In this document: positions 12,346 through 23,102 of the stretch, piece by piece
Position numbering within the stretch: the stretch's first letter is position 1
Layout: every line of letters begins with the position of its first letter
From: Xiphias gladius
Taxonomy: Eukaryota > Chordata > Actinopteri > Istiophoriformes > Xiphiidae
Direction: 5' to 3'
NCBI RefSeq assembly: GCF_016859285.1
Contig: NC_053402.1
Coordinates: forward strand, 4,269,031-4,333,030
Length of the DNA stretch: 64,000 bases
Made by a program: the position numbers and the translations under genes
The notes under the pieces: model-generated
Databases searched by the model: none
Seen by the model: only the letters and a program-made list of their open reading frames with translations
What the model was told of the DNA's origin: nothing

Positions 12346-13012
12346 CTGTGTATGGGTTCACCTACTGTTTTTAACAACATGGTCACAAACTTGTTTGTTT
12401 CTATATTAATAAAATCACATAAAATAATGCAGTTGTTGGTCTGCCGACTCACAGTATTAACAGAAAACTACTACAGCAAAAATTTGTCTGCAGGAGTTGT
12501 CATTATAGCCACTGAAATTAACAATTTCTGTTTTAAACCTTGGCTTCCAACACTTGTTACACTGTTAGTTATGTAAATCATGATTAAAATTGTGGTTCAA
12601 AACCTTTAAACACAATATAGGATATATTTCTTTGGTGATTAATGTCTAATTGCACTGAGAAATTCACCAAACACATTTTATCCGATTTATATTTTATTGT
12701 ATTAATGTTTTATTTGGACATTTTAATATGTGGCCATTTCAGAAGCTAATGGGGATCCTGCAGAATAAACAAATATCTCCCCAAATTAAAGTATACAAAA
12801 CAATATGTTGTAATTCTGTTCACATGAAACAAAATTTTCAAAACGTTACTTGGGATATCTAAACTTCACTTCTGTAAAGTTCTGCCAGCTTTGGGAATCA
12901 TAGCAAACACTACTCTCCCAGTTCGTTTTCCTGTTTTGTAATTGCATCAATTACACTTTATCAGTGAAAGTAGCAGGAACTGTTATATATTCAAAATAAT
13001 ATTCAACAAGAA
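12346..13012. other. Non-coding stretch
   Basis: AT-rich; nothing recognised. Confidence 0.4.
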
Positions 13013-13300
13013 CAAAGGATGGATGGCAAGGTGTTGCAGTTGTTAGCATTGTTGCCTCACAGGGCCTTTCAGTGTGGACCTGTATGTTCTCCTCCCACTT
13101 CTCCCACAGTCAAAAAGACATGCAGGTTAGGTTAATTGGCAACTCTAAATTGCCCGTAGGTGTCTATCACAAGTCAGTCCTGTGATAGAGTTTTGACCTG
13201 TCCAGGGTGTACCCCGCCTCTTTCCCAATGTCAGCTGGGATTGGCTCCACCCACCCCCGTGACCCGCAAAAGGATAAGGGGTATAGCTAATGGAATGGAA
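13013..13300 (+). repeat. Teleost SINE (L2-like tail)
   Basis: In order I read GTTAGCATTGTTGCCTCACAG, TGTATGTTCTCCTCCCAC, AAAGACATGCAGGTTAGGTT, CTCTAAATTGCCCGTAGGTG, GACCTGTCCAGGGTGTACCC, CAGCTGGGATTGGCTCCA and GGATAAGGGGTATAG. This order is that of a SINE widespread in fish, with ATGG repeats at the end. It is almost full length. The reverse fragment at 9283-9401 belongs to the same family. Confidence 0.75.
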
Positions 13301-14374
13301 AAACAAATGCCTATCTTGACCTTTTCAAGGAAGGTGGTGACCATCTCTAAGTCCACACTAGTCTCAGCCCACTCCAATCTTTGTAAAACACTCAGGGACT
13401 TTCTTCCTCTCCGTGTGGCAGAGGATCTTGTTGGTTGTCGGATGGAGAACTTTTGATTCATCCTCTTCTCTTTGACCTACACTGTGTCCAACCTGACCAG
13501 TAGATGTTTCCAAAATGAACTTTTCTAAGATGGTACTTGACCTTACAGCCTATGAATAGTAATTGTACTAAAAGTTCCACGGTGATAGTCGTTACAGGCT
13601 TTTTACCCGTAATGAAGACAAAATGCTTTACTGTGCTGTAGTAATGAAGTGTAGTGTAGGCCATGCGAATTTTTGGTTTGCTATACTTGGCGTCGTTGAT
13701 ATTGCGAGTGTAGAGCCATCCCCTACCATAATTAATATCGGTGGGGTAGACAAAATAATAGAAACACCTGTTAATGTGACACAGTACAGTTCAACAGCAC
13801 CACAAAGTACATTCTCCCAAAATGATCATGCATACAATAAAATATGAAATATTTCCGTATTTGGTGTAATGACAATCACAGTGATCAATCCTTTTATCAC
13901 TTTAATCAAATGTGACAGCCCAGTTTGTGTCACAGAAAGGGGGTATATACTTTATTTTTCTAAATTTTGGGTTTTAATGAGGTTAGAAGATGTTTTAGTT
14001 AGCATTATTATTTTAACACATACATCAGTGGGGTCTGTTGGCCCCCAAACAATGCTGAAGTAACACCTATGTCAAAAAATATCAGGGTTTTTTTGCACCA
14101 GTGATTTGATTAATTGCATTTTTAATTTGAGAATATATATCACTTAAGCACAGTATCATCTCAAACGGTAAGCATAGCTTCTGCATTATTACTTGTCTTT
14201 TCTCCCTCTCTGGTAGAGGTCCTGGCTTATCAAAATTTACATGCTGCATATTTCTAAGTAAGGTGACTTAAGATAAGATTGAACTTCTTTCATCATGTGG
14301 GAAATTTGTGTCCCCACGATGCTCAATATAAATAGTGGGATGTATGAACACATAGTAGAAATGTACTATATATA
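13301..14374. other. Non-coding stretch with one possible repeat
   Basis: Around 13735-13840 the phrase GGGGTAGACAAAATAATAG then AAACACCTGTTAATGTG resembles a dispersed fish repeat; I am not sure of its class. No gene seen. Confidence 0.35.
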
Positions 14375-15810
14375 CAGTGCATTCAGAAAGTATTCAGACC
14401 CGTTCACTTTTTTACATTTTGTTGGTGATGTTGTAGCCTTATTCTAAAATTGTTTAAGTCCTCTTTTTCCCCTCATCTGTCTACACTCAATACCCCATAA
14501 TGACAAAGCGAAAACAAAATTTTAGAATTTTTGCAAATTTATTAAAAAGGAAAAACTGAAATATCACATTGACATACATATTCAGACCCTTTACTATGAC
14601 ACTTTAAATTTAGTTCAGGTGACTCCCATTTGTCTTGATCATCTTTGAGATATTTTTACCCCTTGACTGGAGTCCATCTTTGGTAGATTCAATTGATTGG
14701 ACATGATTCGGAAAGGCACACACCTGTCTATATGAGGTCTCAAACTTCAGAACGCATATCAGAGCAAAAACTAAGCCATGAAGTTCAAGGAACTGCCTGC
14801 AGAGCTAAGAGACAGATTTGTCTCTCTTATTTAATGAGAAAGTGTGGAACAACCAGGATTCTTCCTAGAACCGGCCGCCCGGCAAAACTGAGCAACTGGG
14901 GGAAAAGGGCCTTGGTAAGAGAGGTGACCAAGAACCCGATGGTTACTCTGACTGAGCTCCAGAAATCACGTGTGGAGATATGACAAACTTCTAGAAGGAC
15001 AACCATCACTGCAGCACTCCTTGGATCTGGGCTTTATGCCAGAGTGGCTAGATGGAAGCCTCTCGTCAGTGAAAGATATATGAAAGTCCACTTGGAGTTT
15101 GCAAAAGCGAGCAATTAACGGACTGTGAGAAGCAAGATTCTCTGGGGCACCGGGCACCACTAATGACCTGCCCATTACCATCCCAGCTTTGAAGCATGGT
15201 GATGGCAGCGTCATCCTGTGTGGGAGTTTTTCAGCTCCAAGGATAGGGAGACTGGTCAGGATTGAGGGAAGCTGAATGGAGCAAAGTAAAGCGATATCCT
15301 TAATGAAAACCTGGTCCAGGACCTCAGACCTCAGACTGGGCTGAAGGTCCACTTTCCAACTGAACAATGACAATAAGCACACTGCCAAGACAACAGAGGA
15401 GTGCCTTAGGGACAACTCTGTAAATGTCCTTGAGTAGCCGAGCCAGAGTCCTGACTTGAACCCATTTGAACATCTCTGGAAAGACTTTAAAAATGGCTGT
15501 TCACCGATGAGCTTGAGAAGATCTGCAGATAAGAATGGCAGAAAGTCCCCAAATCCAGGTGTGCAAAGCTTGTCGTGACAAACCCAAGAAGACCCGCTGT
15601 TGCCAAAGATGCTTCAACTAAGTACTGAGTAAGGGGTCTGAATATTTATGTCAATGAGATATTTCAGTTTTTCCTTTTCAGTAAATTAGCAGAAATTTCT
15701 AAAATTCTTTTTTTCACTCTTTCACTCATTATGGGGCATCATGAGAAAAAAAAGAACAATTTTAGGCTTTGAAAAAAAAGTGAAGGGGTCTGAATACTTA
15801 TTATTCAGTG
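14375..15810 (+). mobile_element. Tc1-like transposon, full length but decayed
   Basis: After TA the element begins CAGTGCATTCAGAAAGTATT, a common Tc1-like terminus, and it ends in the inverted counterpart (GGGGTCTGAATACTTATTAT near 15785-15803). Extended subterminal matches around AATACCCCATAATGACAAAG (left) and CATTATGGGGCATCATGAG (right) support long inverted ends. Length about 1.44 kb. The 3' terminus is worn, so its last bases are uncertain. A fragment of the same family lies at 55754-56188 in the other orientation. Confidence 0.85.
14779..15622 (+). pseudogene. Tc1-like transposase, multiply broken
   Basis: The start MKFKELPAELRDRFVSLI is at 14779. A stop follows within 20 codons, and the paired-like HTH and DDE regions can only be followed by switching frames. 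Recognisable stretches include VERYMKVHLEFAKA-like text near 15070, the core around TIPALKHGDGSVILCGSFS (15178-15235) and the third catalytic region near EPESDLNPFEHLWK-like text (15440-15485). Stops, indels and lost Asp codons show it is long dead. It was one mobile-element gene between the inverted ends. Confidence 0.8.
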
Positions 15811-15825
15811 TCTTCTCCATTACAA

Positions 15826-16142
15826 TTCAGAGGGAGATATTTGCTTTTTATTTCACAACATTTATTTGACAAATTACTAGATCTTTACTGATTAAGATTA
15901 CATACAAAATATATTGTGAGTTTATAAAATGTACAGCATTGTTATAGATTAAATTGCCTAACTACATCAATAAACTAACACATTGAAGCATCTGTAATAA
16001 TAATACAATGATGTAATAAACAGTCACTAGGGTCAGTCACTGCATTATGAGTACTTTAATTTTCAGTACTTTTGATACTAGTACATTTTGCTAATAATAT
16101 GTACTTTTACATCAATTTTTGGTGCAGGATTTTTACTTACTT
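15826..16142. repeat. Fragment of a 'paced GTACTT' dispersed repeat
   Basis: Repeated GTACTTTTA/AGTACTTTTGA words with GAGGGAGATATTTGC at the start and AGGATTTTTACTTAC at the end match the second half of a dispersed teleost repeat. The complementary half occurs at 17238-17345. It abuts the 3' end of the Tc1 element. Confidence 0.45.
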
Positions 16143-17237
16143 ATTCTATTTTGGAGTTTTTTAATAATGCGATATGGCTGTGAGTAGTCTCACCCAAAAT
16201 CACCTTTCTGAGAAAGCCAATCATTTACACCACAACCTATGTAGCACCTTCCAAACTTCTAAATACAGAAACAGCTACGGCTACACAGAGCACATAAAGC
16301 CAGAATGACTTCAGTAATTTTTCTAATTGTCTCCCTTTAAAAGTATAATGGCTTAGTTATGGATGACTTGATCTTTTTAAATGAGTTTTCTCTGAGTTCA
16401 CCAGAGCAACCAAATCCAAATTCCAAAGAAAAGCCACTACAAAAATATTAATCTGTCTGTCTGAGAGCTGGTTCTAACCCAAACACAAAATCATAAATGT
16501 GTTCATTGTTGAACATGCCAAGTGTCCCAGCCCAGCAGCTGACTCTTAATAAACAAGTCAGTCAATGATCTACTGGATACAGCTGCTCTGATAATATGTT
16601 GTAAGACAAGCAAACACACACTATATTAGGTTGTGTAATCTTACAACAACCTCAGCTCTAAAAGTTGGAAACCTTCCCAAAAAAAGTTAAAGTTCATTTT
16701 GAGGCTAATGTGTGTTAATGTCTAATTTAGCTGTGTATTATAACCATAACAATTAAAACTGTACAAATAAAAGGGCTGCAATCGTGTTACAATTTTATAT
16801 TACATATTACAAAAACCAAAGAGTGCAGGAGGCAGCACAGTTGGGTGCAGTTCATTTTTTTAATCAGCCACTTCTCTGTGGAGTTTTTCTTTGCCATTGA
16901 CCAGTGTCAGCTAAGGAGTGTGAAATAAGAAAGAAGGAAAAAAGAAGTGGCTGCATAACAGTGGTCAGTACCTCCTCCTCATTAGCATTGGGGATGGAGG
17001 AGTTGGCAAAAATCCTCAGTTTGCTGCTCCCATGGGTGGTCATGTGTCCATTGCAACAAGTGGAATACTCTGGCAACTCCTATTAAAAGTTATGAAGCTT
17101 TCAAATCTGGCAGATATTGCTGTTTGGTATCTGGATTCACCTAACTGCCTGGGAAGACTTTATTTTATGGGTCCCATAGATTCCTGGTAAGAAACTGATA
17201 TAAGCCTGTAAATACATAGGATATTTCCCTGGAAAGC
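16143..17237. other. Non-coding stretch
   Basis: Nothing identified. Short overlapping frames on both strands near 16864-17086 lack domains. Confidence 0.4.
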
Positions 17238-17345
17238 ATTGGCGGGAAGTAACTAATTACATTTATTCAAGTGCTGTACTTAAAATATAATTTTGACTTG
17301 TACTTTACTTGAATATTTTCATTTTATGCTACTTTAGACAGAAAA
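17238..17345. repeat. First half of the 'GTACTT' dispersed repeat
   Basis: GAAGTAACTAATTACATTTA, TCAAGTGCTGTACTTAAAAT and TTGTACTTTACTTGAATATT are followed by TTTTATGCTACTTTAGACA. Text resembling its continuation (ACCTAAGTACTTAAGTATA, GGAATTTTACTTATAACAG) resumes at about 18006-18080, so this copy may be interrupted by the block 17346-18000. Confidence 0.45.
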
Positions 17346-17443
17346 GATTAGGTAAAGATTAGAGAAAATATACAGATGTATGTAGCAGAACTTTTTTTTT
17401 TTCTTTCTTCCTTTCCCATTAATCTTCTCATCAGCCTGACCCC

Positions 17444-17953
17444 TGTAAGGGAAATCATGTTTTCTTAATCTATTATTCTGATTTGGTGTATTAAATTGTA
17501 TTTAATTGTGTGATAATTATGTAAGATGTTCTCTCTGACCAGACAGAGTGCATGTGTGTATGTTTCAATGAACTGTTTAAGTAAATAGTACTGTACTCAA
17601 TGACTGGTCTTAGACAAACTGGAGCCTCTGCATCAGAGAACAGCGGATGGAGTTTGAACTGTTTATGTACGAGTTACATCACAACATGCATCCACCATCT
17701 ACTTGTGTACGTGACAGCTGCCTGGACTTTCTGCATTTAAGGGCCGTGATTTCAACCTCTAGTGTGTCAGTTTCTTGAAGCCTCCAGGCTGACAGACTGC
17801 ACCCTATTCGGCCGAATAGTTAGACTCTGACTCTGTTTGCTGACTGTTGTTGGTTGTTCATTTTAATTTGACTCAATACTCTGTAATAAATTCTTTAAAT
17901 CTGAGTTTGAGCTCAGTGTTATTAAGGCATCTGTAATTTCTTGTTCCTCACCA
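17444..17953 (+). repeat. Solo LTR candidate
   Basis: The block starts TGTAAGGGAAATCATG and may end in TTGTTCCTCA. It contains a TATA-like GCATTTAAGGGCC (near 17735) and a polyadenylation signal AATAAATTC (17885) placed as in a retroelement LTR. It lies inside the split dispersed repeat, as an inserted unit would. Target duplication is not clear, so boundaries and class remain open. Confidence 0.35.
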
Positions 17954-18227
17954 TAGAGCAAGAGGTTTTTTTCCTCAACAACCCCCAGGTTGGGAACCAC
18001 TTTGATACCTAAGTACTTAAGTATATTTTGCTGTTAATACCTGAGTAAGATTTTGAATTCAGGAATTTTACTTATAACAGATTTTTTTTAAATTATTATA
18101 TTATTAATTTTTTTAAAATTATTTTTAATTATTGTATTATGTTGTATGATTGTATATAGAGTAGACTGCTTGACAACTAATGCTGCTTATGCAATGATAC
18201 ATAAGTGTTAATCATCTAATAATGTAA

Positions 18228-18482
18228 TACACTCACCAAGCACTTTATGTGGAACACCTGTACACCTGCTTATTCATGCAATTATCCAATCAGCCAAGCA
18301 TGTGACAGCAGCGCAATGCATAAAATCATACAGATACAGGTCAGAAGTTTCAGTTAATGTTCACACCAAACATCAGAATGAGGAAAAAACATGATCTCCC
18401 TGGCATGACTGTTGGTGCCAGGTAAACTGGTACTTAGGAAACTGCTGATCTTCTGGGATTACGTTCATGTGACACATGCTGC
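18228..18482. repeat. Dispersed repeat beginning ACTCACCAAGCACTTTAT
   Basis: The run ACTCACCAAGCACTTTATG, AACACCTGTACACCTGC, AATCAGCCAAGCATGTG, CATCAGAATGAGG and CTGTTGGTGCCAGG then GAAACTGCTGATCTTCTGG follows, in order, a very common vertebrate/fish dispersed DNA repeat. It is diverged and truncated. Confidence 0.55.
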
Positions 18483-18555
18483 TCATCTGTGTTAATCGTA
18501 ACGCAGCTTTTTATGACAAGTTGCTCAAAATTTAATTAAGCATTTATGTGATAGT

Positions 18556-18662
18556 TTAGGATCGTATCGGATTGTACTTTTTTTCCAATATCCAATCCAG
18601 TGATTTTGGCCAGTATCGGGCTGATACCAATACTAAGTATCGGATCACCATGTCCCTGATCG
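18556..18662. repeat. 'Tatcggatc' MITE fragment
   Basis: TAGGATCGTATCGGATTG, GGCCAGTATCGGGCTGATACC and AAGTATCGGATCACC are typical of a hAT-like MITE family rich in TATCGG words. Truncated. Confidence 0.45.
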
Positions 18663-19158
18663 TTTGGACATTGTTACTTGGTCAGGCTTGGTAAAAACAC
18701 AGCTTCAGTGTTAAACACAGGTACCTAAAATTATAAACAGCTGGTCCAGGGATAGCTGTCCAGGGATGAAAGCCAAACCTAACATAAAATTTAATGAGCT
18801 AACGCTAGCCACCGTTAACCTGACTAGATGTTTGACATACAGTAGTTATGGTGGTATAGATTTATGCAAACTGATAACATGACACTTACCGTTGTCACAA
18901 CGTGTGGTAAAACAACCATGAGCCTGCCTCGTCTTCTTCTTTGGTATTAATGGGGGGCAAAAAACATGTAATTTCCTGTCCTCATAGCTATCCCAAGTTG
19001 GGAGCCTCCACTGAAGGCATCCTTATGTGGAAGCATGCAGACCCCTCTCGGTCTGGCTGCAGAAACACAGAAACACATTAGAACTTAACTGTAAGGTACA
19101 TCTATAGCATTGTTTAATTATTACCAGCTGTGACAGCATGGCTGGTACTGTTTTCACG

Positions 19159-19159
<1 letters not shown>
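18663..19159. other. Non-coding stretch
   Basis: Nothing recognised. Confidence 0.4.

Positions 19160-19224
<65 letters not shown>
19160..19224. repeat. (TG)n microsatellite
   Basis: An uninterrupted TG run of about 32 units. Frames that read it as Cys-Val or Thr-His repeats are artefacts. Confidence 0.98.
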
Positions 19225-19225
<1 letters not shown>

Positions 19226-19420
19226 GGTATTTGTGGTTTACAATTTCATCTGAATACACACCACTCTGGGTGGACATTTTGTATTATGAGGACAGGGCCA
19301 GTGTCCTCATAATATGGACAACGTGGACAACTCATGAATATTCACACGTATATGGTTTGGCAGGTTTTGATTGGCTGACTGTCAAAAGTCCCCATAATAA
19401 GGGGTTTTGTCAAAGCCACT
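19225..19420. repeat. Repeat flanking the GT microsatellite
   Basis: TTGGTATTTGTGGTTTACA, ATTTTGTATTATGAGGACA and GTGTCCTCATAATATGG follow the GT run. This order (GT run, then ATGAGGACA...GTCCTCATAAT hairpin) recurs in a fish dispersed repeat. The ATGAGGACA/TGTCCTCAT arms at about 19287-19312 form a hairpin. Confidence 0.45.
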
Positions 19421-19492
19421 GTGTTAATTGGATTTCAACACAGAATCTTAAATTATCCAGGAAACCTCAGCGGCCACAACTTTACAATTTTT

Positions 19493-19570
19493 GTAAAGTT
19501 GTAATGTAATCATTGTAAAGTTGTAATGTAATCATTGGGGAAAGTAAAGGTACATTCCCCCAATGATTTT
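19493..19570. repeat. 22-bp tandem duplication plus hairpin
   Basis: GTAAAGTTGTAATGTAATCATT occurs twice in tandem, and the second copy leads into AATCATTGGGG ... CCCCAATGATT, an 11-base inverted pair. Confidence 0.8.
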
Positions 19571-20909
19571 AAATCACTAATAATCCACTAAGATCCACAT
19601 GTATTCTTCCTGACACATAATTGCTATACTGTGCTTGTTTGTAATTAATTATTCCGACCCTTTCTTCTTCCTGTTGCTGACCGTAACACCTGCGGAGGAG
19701 AGGAGGCGCAGGAGATAAGACTGGTGATGAAACTCAAAACACACAGCTACACTTCAAAACTAGAAACTGGTTTTAATTTAAAAATGGTGGCTGGTTAAGA
19801 GTGAAATATTCTACAATCGTCAAATTAATTAACATTAGCAGTTAGCGCTAGCTTGCTTGGGCCATGTGTCAACATTTATCTAGCATTTGTCAGAAAGTAA
19901 CAGATGTTTATTTAAATGTACGTATATTATTTGCGATTTTTAACAAAAGTCTGAGCAAGCATTTGAAGATATTACGAGTGACTGTGATTTAGTGCATGAC
20001 TACATGAAAATAAAAATACCGTTACGTTAGCATGCTTTACCAACAAGACAGGCAACTGAAAACAAGGGGTAATACGGTTAACAGCTCTATAAAAGATAGC
20101 ATGCAAGTATGGTTATGTGGGGTGGGAAAGCTCGAAACTGACTGATTAAATAGCTGACTAGGCATGTTATTGCCAGCATGAGATTGAATTTTGTACAAGA
20201 TATAAGGAAGTTAATGAGTGAACACAGTGAACTCAGTGTTTCTCTGGGCTGTCTGCTTTTGTGCTAAAGATTTGAGCTAATTATCCTAGTGTGCACATCG
20301 CTGACCAAAAAATCAGGACCTTTGGCCTACTAACTGCTAAAAGTTGCTTTCTGCATTGTGAAGGAAGGTCACGCTAGCCTATTTGGTGACTCTAATTAAT
20401 GCTGTCCTTATTCATTAGTCTGACACAACTTTGTAGGTTGCTGTTACTTAGCGGTCATGTGGCAGCGTGTCTCTATGGAGATTCTCAGCTAAGTAAGCAT
20501 ACAGCCTGTACATGCTAGTGCCTGTCATAATGTCTCTCTTTATTGATAGTCACAGCGTGGTTGCGAGACAGTGAGAAAGCAGCATGTGAAAATTTGATGC
20601 TTCAAATATGTTTTGTTCAAAAATGCTGAATGAACTGATTTACCTTAGTCACGGTTCAAATATTGCACTAGTTCACTGGTATGGTTTACTGGTACACCTA
20701 AATAGTACAGATCTATCACTGCTGTTCTTATTACCAGCTATTTTCTTCACCTTTATTACAAATAAAAGTGTAAATTCGTAGTTGATTTGGTCAGTGAATA
20801 ATGTCATGATCAGTGACACTGACCGTTTTTTTTTTTTAATCGGTCAAGATGTCTTAATAAAATATGTTGTATAGTGACTGTAGACATTATCATTGGGCCT
20901 TTGCTGGAG
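19571..20909. other. Upstream region of the SET/recombinase gene
   Basis: No gene recognised. A short G+C-richer patch at 19675-19720 (CACCTGCGGAGGAGAGGAGGCGC, read in two halves) could belong to a promoter or 5' exon of the gene that starts at 20910, but nothing in the sequence proves it. Confidence 0.3.
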
Positions 20910-21026
20910 ATGGCGGCAACAGGGTCCCGGAGGGCCAAGATAAAACCTACGAATGAGGCTCCATATTTTTCATTCCTGTGTAAAGACAAGGATGGTTTTG
21001 TATAATGTACATAAATTCATTCAAAG
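20910..21026 (+). pseudogene. Exon 1 of the SET/recombinase gene
   Basis: The ATG at 20910 opens MAATGSRRAKIKPTNEAPYF followed by SFLCKDKDGF. A one-base deletion near 21000 then shifts the frame; the other frame reads YINSFKG up to the donor CAAAG|GTGAGT at 21026. The KDKDGF...YINSFKG text leads directly into the SET domain of the next exon. I chose this start because it is the first in-frame ATG and sits in a favourable context (GAGATGG). Confidence 0.65.
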
Positions 21027-21103
21027 GTGAGTAACACAGACCTATGTTTAAGTATTGTTTAAATGTTCTCACTTATCCTGTCTGATCATCTGTTCTTTGT
21101 TAG

Positions 21104-21263
21104 GTTGAGGAGTGTTCAGCTGCCGCCACTTTCAAAAAGGAGAATTCCTTTTTGAATATAGAGAAGTCATAACAAAACAAGAATATGAAAGTAGGAAGAG
21201 AGCGTACCATGTAGCGCTTCAATTTTTTATGTTTCAATTTTGTTTCAATGGAAAACAGTTACA
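21104..21263 (+). pseudogene. Exon 2: N-terminal part of SET domain
   Basis: The acceptor TTCTTTGTTAG precedes 21104 and the donor GTATGT follows 21263. The reading is GVFSCRHFQKGEFLFEYREV, then ITKQEYESRKRAYH and FMFQFCFNGKQL, which is the first half of a KMT5A-like SET domain (pattern G-x-G-V-F...F-x-K-G-x-F...E-Y). The codon before GVF is TGA (21106-21108) where Arg (CGA) would give the expected G-R-G-V-F; this is a single CpG transition. One codon after YR also seems missing. Length 160 nt, phase 1 in and phase 2 out. Confidence 0.75.
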
Positions 21264-21489
21264 GTATGTATCTTGCTGTACTTAATTTTGCAACGTCTTG
21301 CTTAAGTTGTAGGTCGCCTAGAGATACAAACTCTGCTTTTTTTTACTCCATACTAGTAAAAGTAGCAGTAATTTTAAATCGATGAGTAATCCATCCAGAA
21401 ACATGATTCTTTGATTTGCATTCACTGCTTGTGTGTTTCAGTCTCTATTAATACACCCTGTAATTAGTATTGAGTTCTTACTGTTTCAG

Positions 21490-21682
21490 GATTGTGACTG
21501 CCAAAGAAGACGGCTCTCTATGGAGACTTGTCAATGATGATCAAGTGACCCTGAAAAGCAAAATGAAAACAATCACAGTGGATGGAAAGCTCCATCTGTG
21601 CTTATTTGCACTAAAGGACATCGGTCCTGGGGAAGAGATCAGATACAACTACAGAGATTCTGACTGGCTGTGGAGAAGCAAG
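21490..21682 (+). pseudogene. Exon 3: C-terminal part of SET domain
   Basis: Acceptor CTGTTTCAG, donor AAG|GTATTT, 193 nt with no stop. It reads AKEDGSLWRLVNDDQV, then HLCLFALKDIGPGEEIRYNY and RDSDWLWRSK. GEEIRYNY matches the C-terminal SET motif (G-E-E-L/I-x-Y-D/N-Y). The usual N-H-S motif, which helps bind S-adenosylmethionine, reads N-D-D here, so methyltransferase activity is doubtful even if the exon were expressed. It joins exon 2 in phase (L-Q-I-V). Confidence 0.8.
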
Positions 21683-22329
21683 GTATTTACAGATGGAACT
21701 TAACTCTCACAAAGACTGAACATTTGGCCCTGACAATCTACTATCTTTTAACGTCATTTTCACAGAGAAATCAAACTTCACTATGTCGAGTGGTTTTGAA
21801 TAAAGTTTCAATTATAGTCAAACTTTTTAAATCATTGTAACATGGAAAAATGCAACTGCTATATCTACTACAAGCTATTCATCCTATTCTAGATGACTGC
21901 TCTTTGTTGTTAAGGAGATGATCTGTGACTAAGTTAAGAGGTGAACATTGTACCTCAATAGTTTTAATATATTTATACACAGGGGACTTCAGGGGAAACC
22001 CAGAACATTAAATGCTTGCTTCATATTTCACATGGGACTCCAGACATAGAACAAAAGTCAAATGGTTGAGTCAGCTGTGTAGCAGAGCATGCACCAGAGA
22101 AGGTAAATGTCTATGAGTTTGTCTCTAACCTGGAAAGCTACAGACTGTGAGAATAAGGAAATGAACTGAAAATGCTACTGAAATGTAGTAACTTATTTCT
22201 TTCTTCCTGAAGTTCAACAAATGTTTTACGTTTACAGGTAGACAAGGCTCAATGTCTGTCATCTCCTCAATTTCTACTGTGCAAAATTAGATGTTTAATT
22301 ATCAAACTTTTTTCTTTGGTCCCCACAGG

Positions 22330-22380
22330 ATTTCAACTGAGACAGATACTAAAATGAGACTGAATGACAACATTTGATTG
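22330..22380 (+). pseudogene. Exon 4: acidic 17-codon exon, copy A
   Basis: Reads ISTETDTKMRLNDNI and then TGA-TTG before the donor GTGTTT. The acceptor reads CACAGG instead of CACAAG in copy B. It is 51 nt, phase 0 on both sides, and is the duplicate of 22745-22795. The stop and altered acceptor suggest copy A is no longer used. Confidence 0.6.
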
Positions 22381-22744
22381 GTGTTTTAATTACCATTGAA
22401 CTTTGGCAAGATGATACAGAATGTCAAAAAACTGTGTAGATTTTTTCTCTATACATTAAAATATAGATACACTGTCCTCACAAAGCCTGGGCCTGAGAGC
22501 TACATACACACTGAGGACTGTGTGTTTGTATTGAGTAGTGTAGATACACTGACCTCACAAAAACCGTACCTGAGAGGTACATATACACTAAGGACTGTGT
22601 GCAGATACTGTTTGGATATCACCTGTATTATCTGCCATTCTCTCAATACATAGTTGTGTTGAGAGACTAAAAGCATCAGCATGTACAGCCTTGGCGTGAA
22701 AAATAACGTTAAGTTATCAAACTTTTTCCTTTGTTCCCCACAAG

Positions 22745-22795
22745 ATTTCAACTGAGACGGATCCTCAACTGAGACTGAATGACAACATTCAACAG
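22745..22795 (+). pseudogene. Exon 5: acidic 17-codon exon, copy B
   Basis: Acceptor CCCCACAAG, donor CAG|GTGACT, 51 nt, phase 0 on both sides. It reads ISTETDPQLRLNDNIQQ without a stop. The upstream intron block (TTATCAAACTTTTTCCTTTG) is shared with copy A, so exon and intron end were duplicated together. Confidence 0.6.
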
Positions 22796-23027
22796 GTGAC
22801 TGAGTTACATTAAAAAAATTACCGTAGACATTTCTCTTATGTTATTTGAGTGCCAAAGTCCAATCTAAATTTTAGGATGGATGGATACTGGAGATTAGAA
22901 ACATTTAATTTATGCTTGCTCACATATTTCTTGTACTGTGGCACAGAAGGGCCCTTAATTGTTCAACATTAAATGCTTGCTTCATATTTCACAGGGGACT
23001 TTTACTTTTTACTTTTTTTCATGAAAG

Positions 23028-23102
23028 CTTTCAACTGAGTCAGATCCTCAACATGCTGATATGGCAATAACAAATGACGTTCTCAATGACAACATAGATC
23101 AG
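23028..23102 (+). pseudogene. Exon 6: acidic 25-codon exon
   Basis: Acceptor ATGAAAG, donor CAG|GTAAAT, 75 nt, phase 0 on both sides. It reads LSTESDPQHADMAITNDVL then NDNIDQ, a relative of exons 4 and 5 with an eight-codon insertion. A worn further relative may lie at 23840-23908 (LLNEPDSAMAMPP). Confidence 0.55.

Larger units (their letters stand above)
22281..23000 (+). repeat. Intron and exon duplications in the SET gene
   Basis: Three direct duplications are visible. The block ending at exon 4 (22281-22380) recurs as the block ending at exon 5 (22700-22795). A 77-bp unit starting GATACACTG at 22466 recurs at 22543. AACATTAAATGCTTGCTTC followed by ATATTTCACA at 22004-22039 recurs at 22965-23000. 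Confidence 0.7.

Noticed and set aside
14966..15415. Minus-strand 149-codon frame
   Set aside because: Lies antisense to the Tc1 transposase remnant and has no domain.
19130..19509. Open frames reading Cys-Val or Thr-His repeats
   Set aside because: They are translations of the (TG)n microsatellite, open in several frames; no protein evidence.
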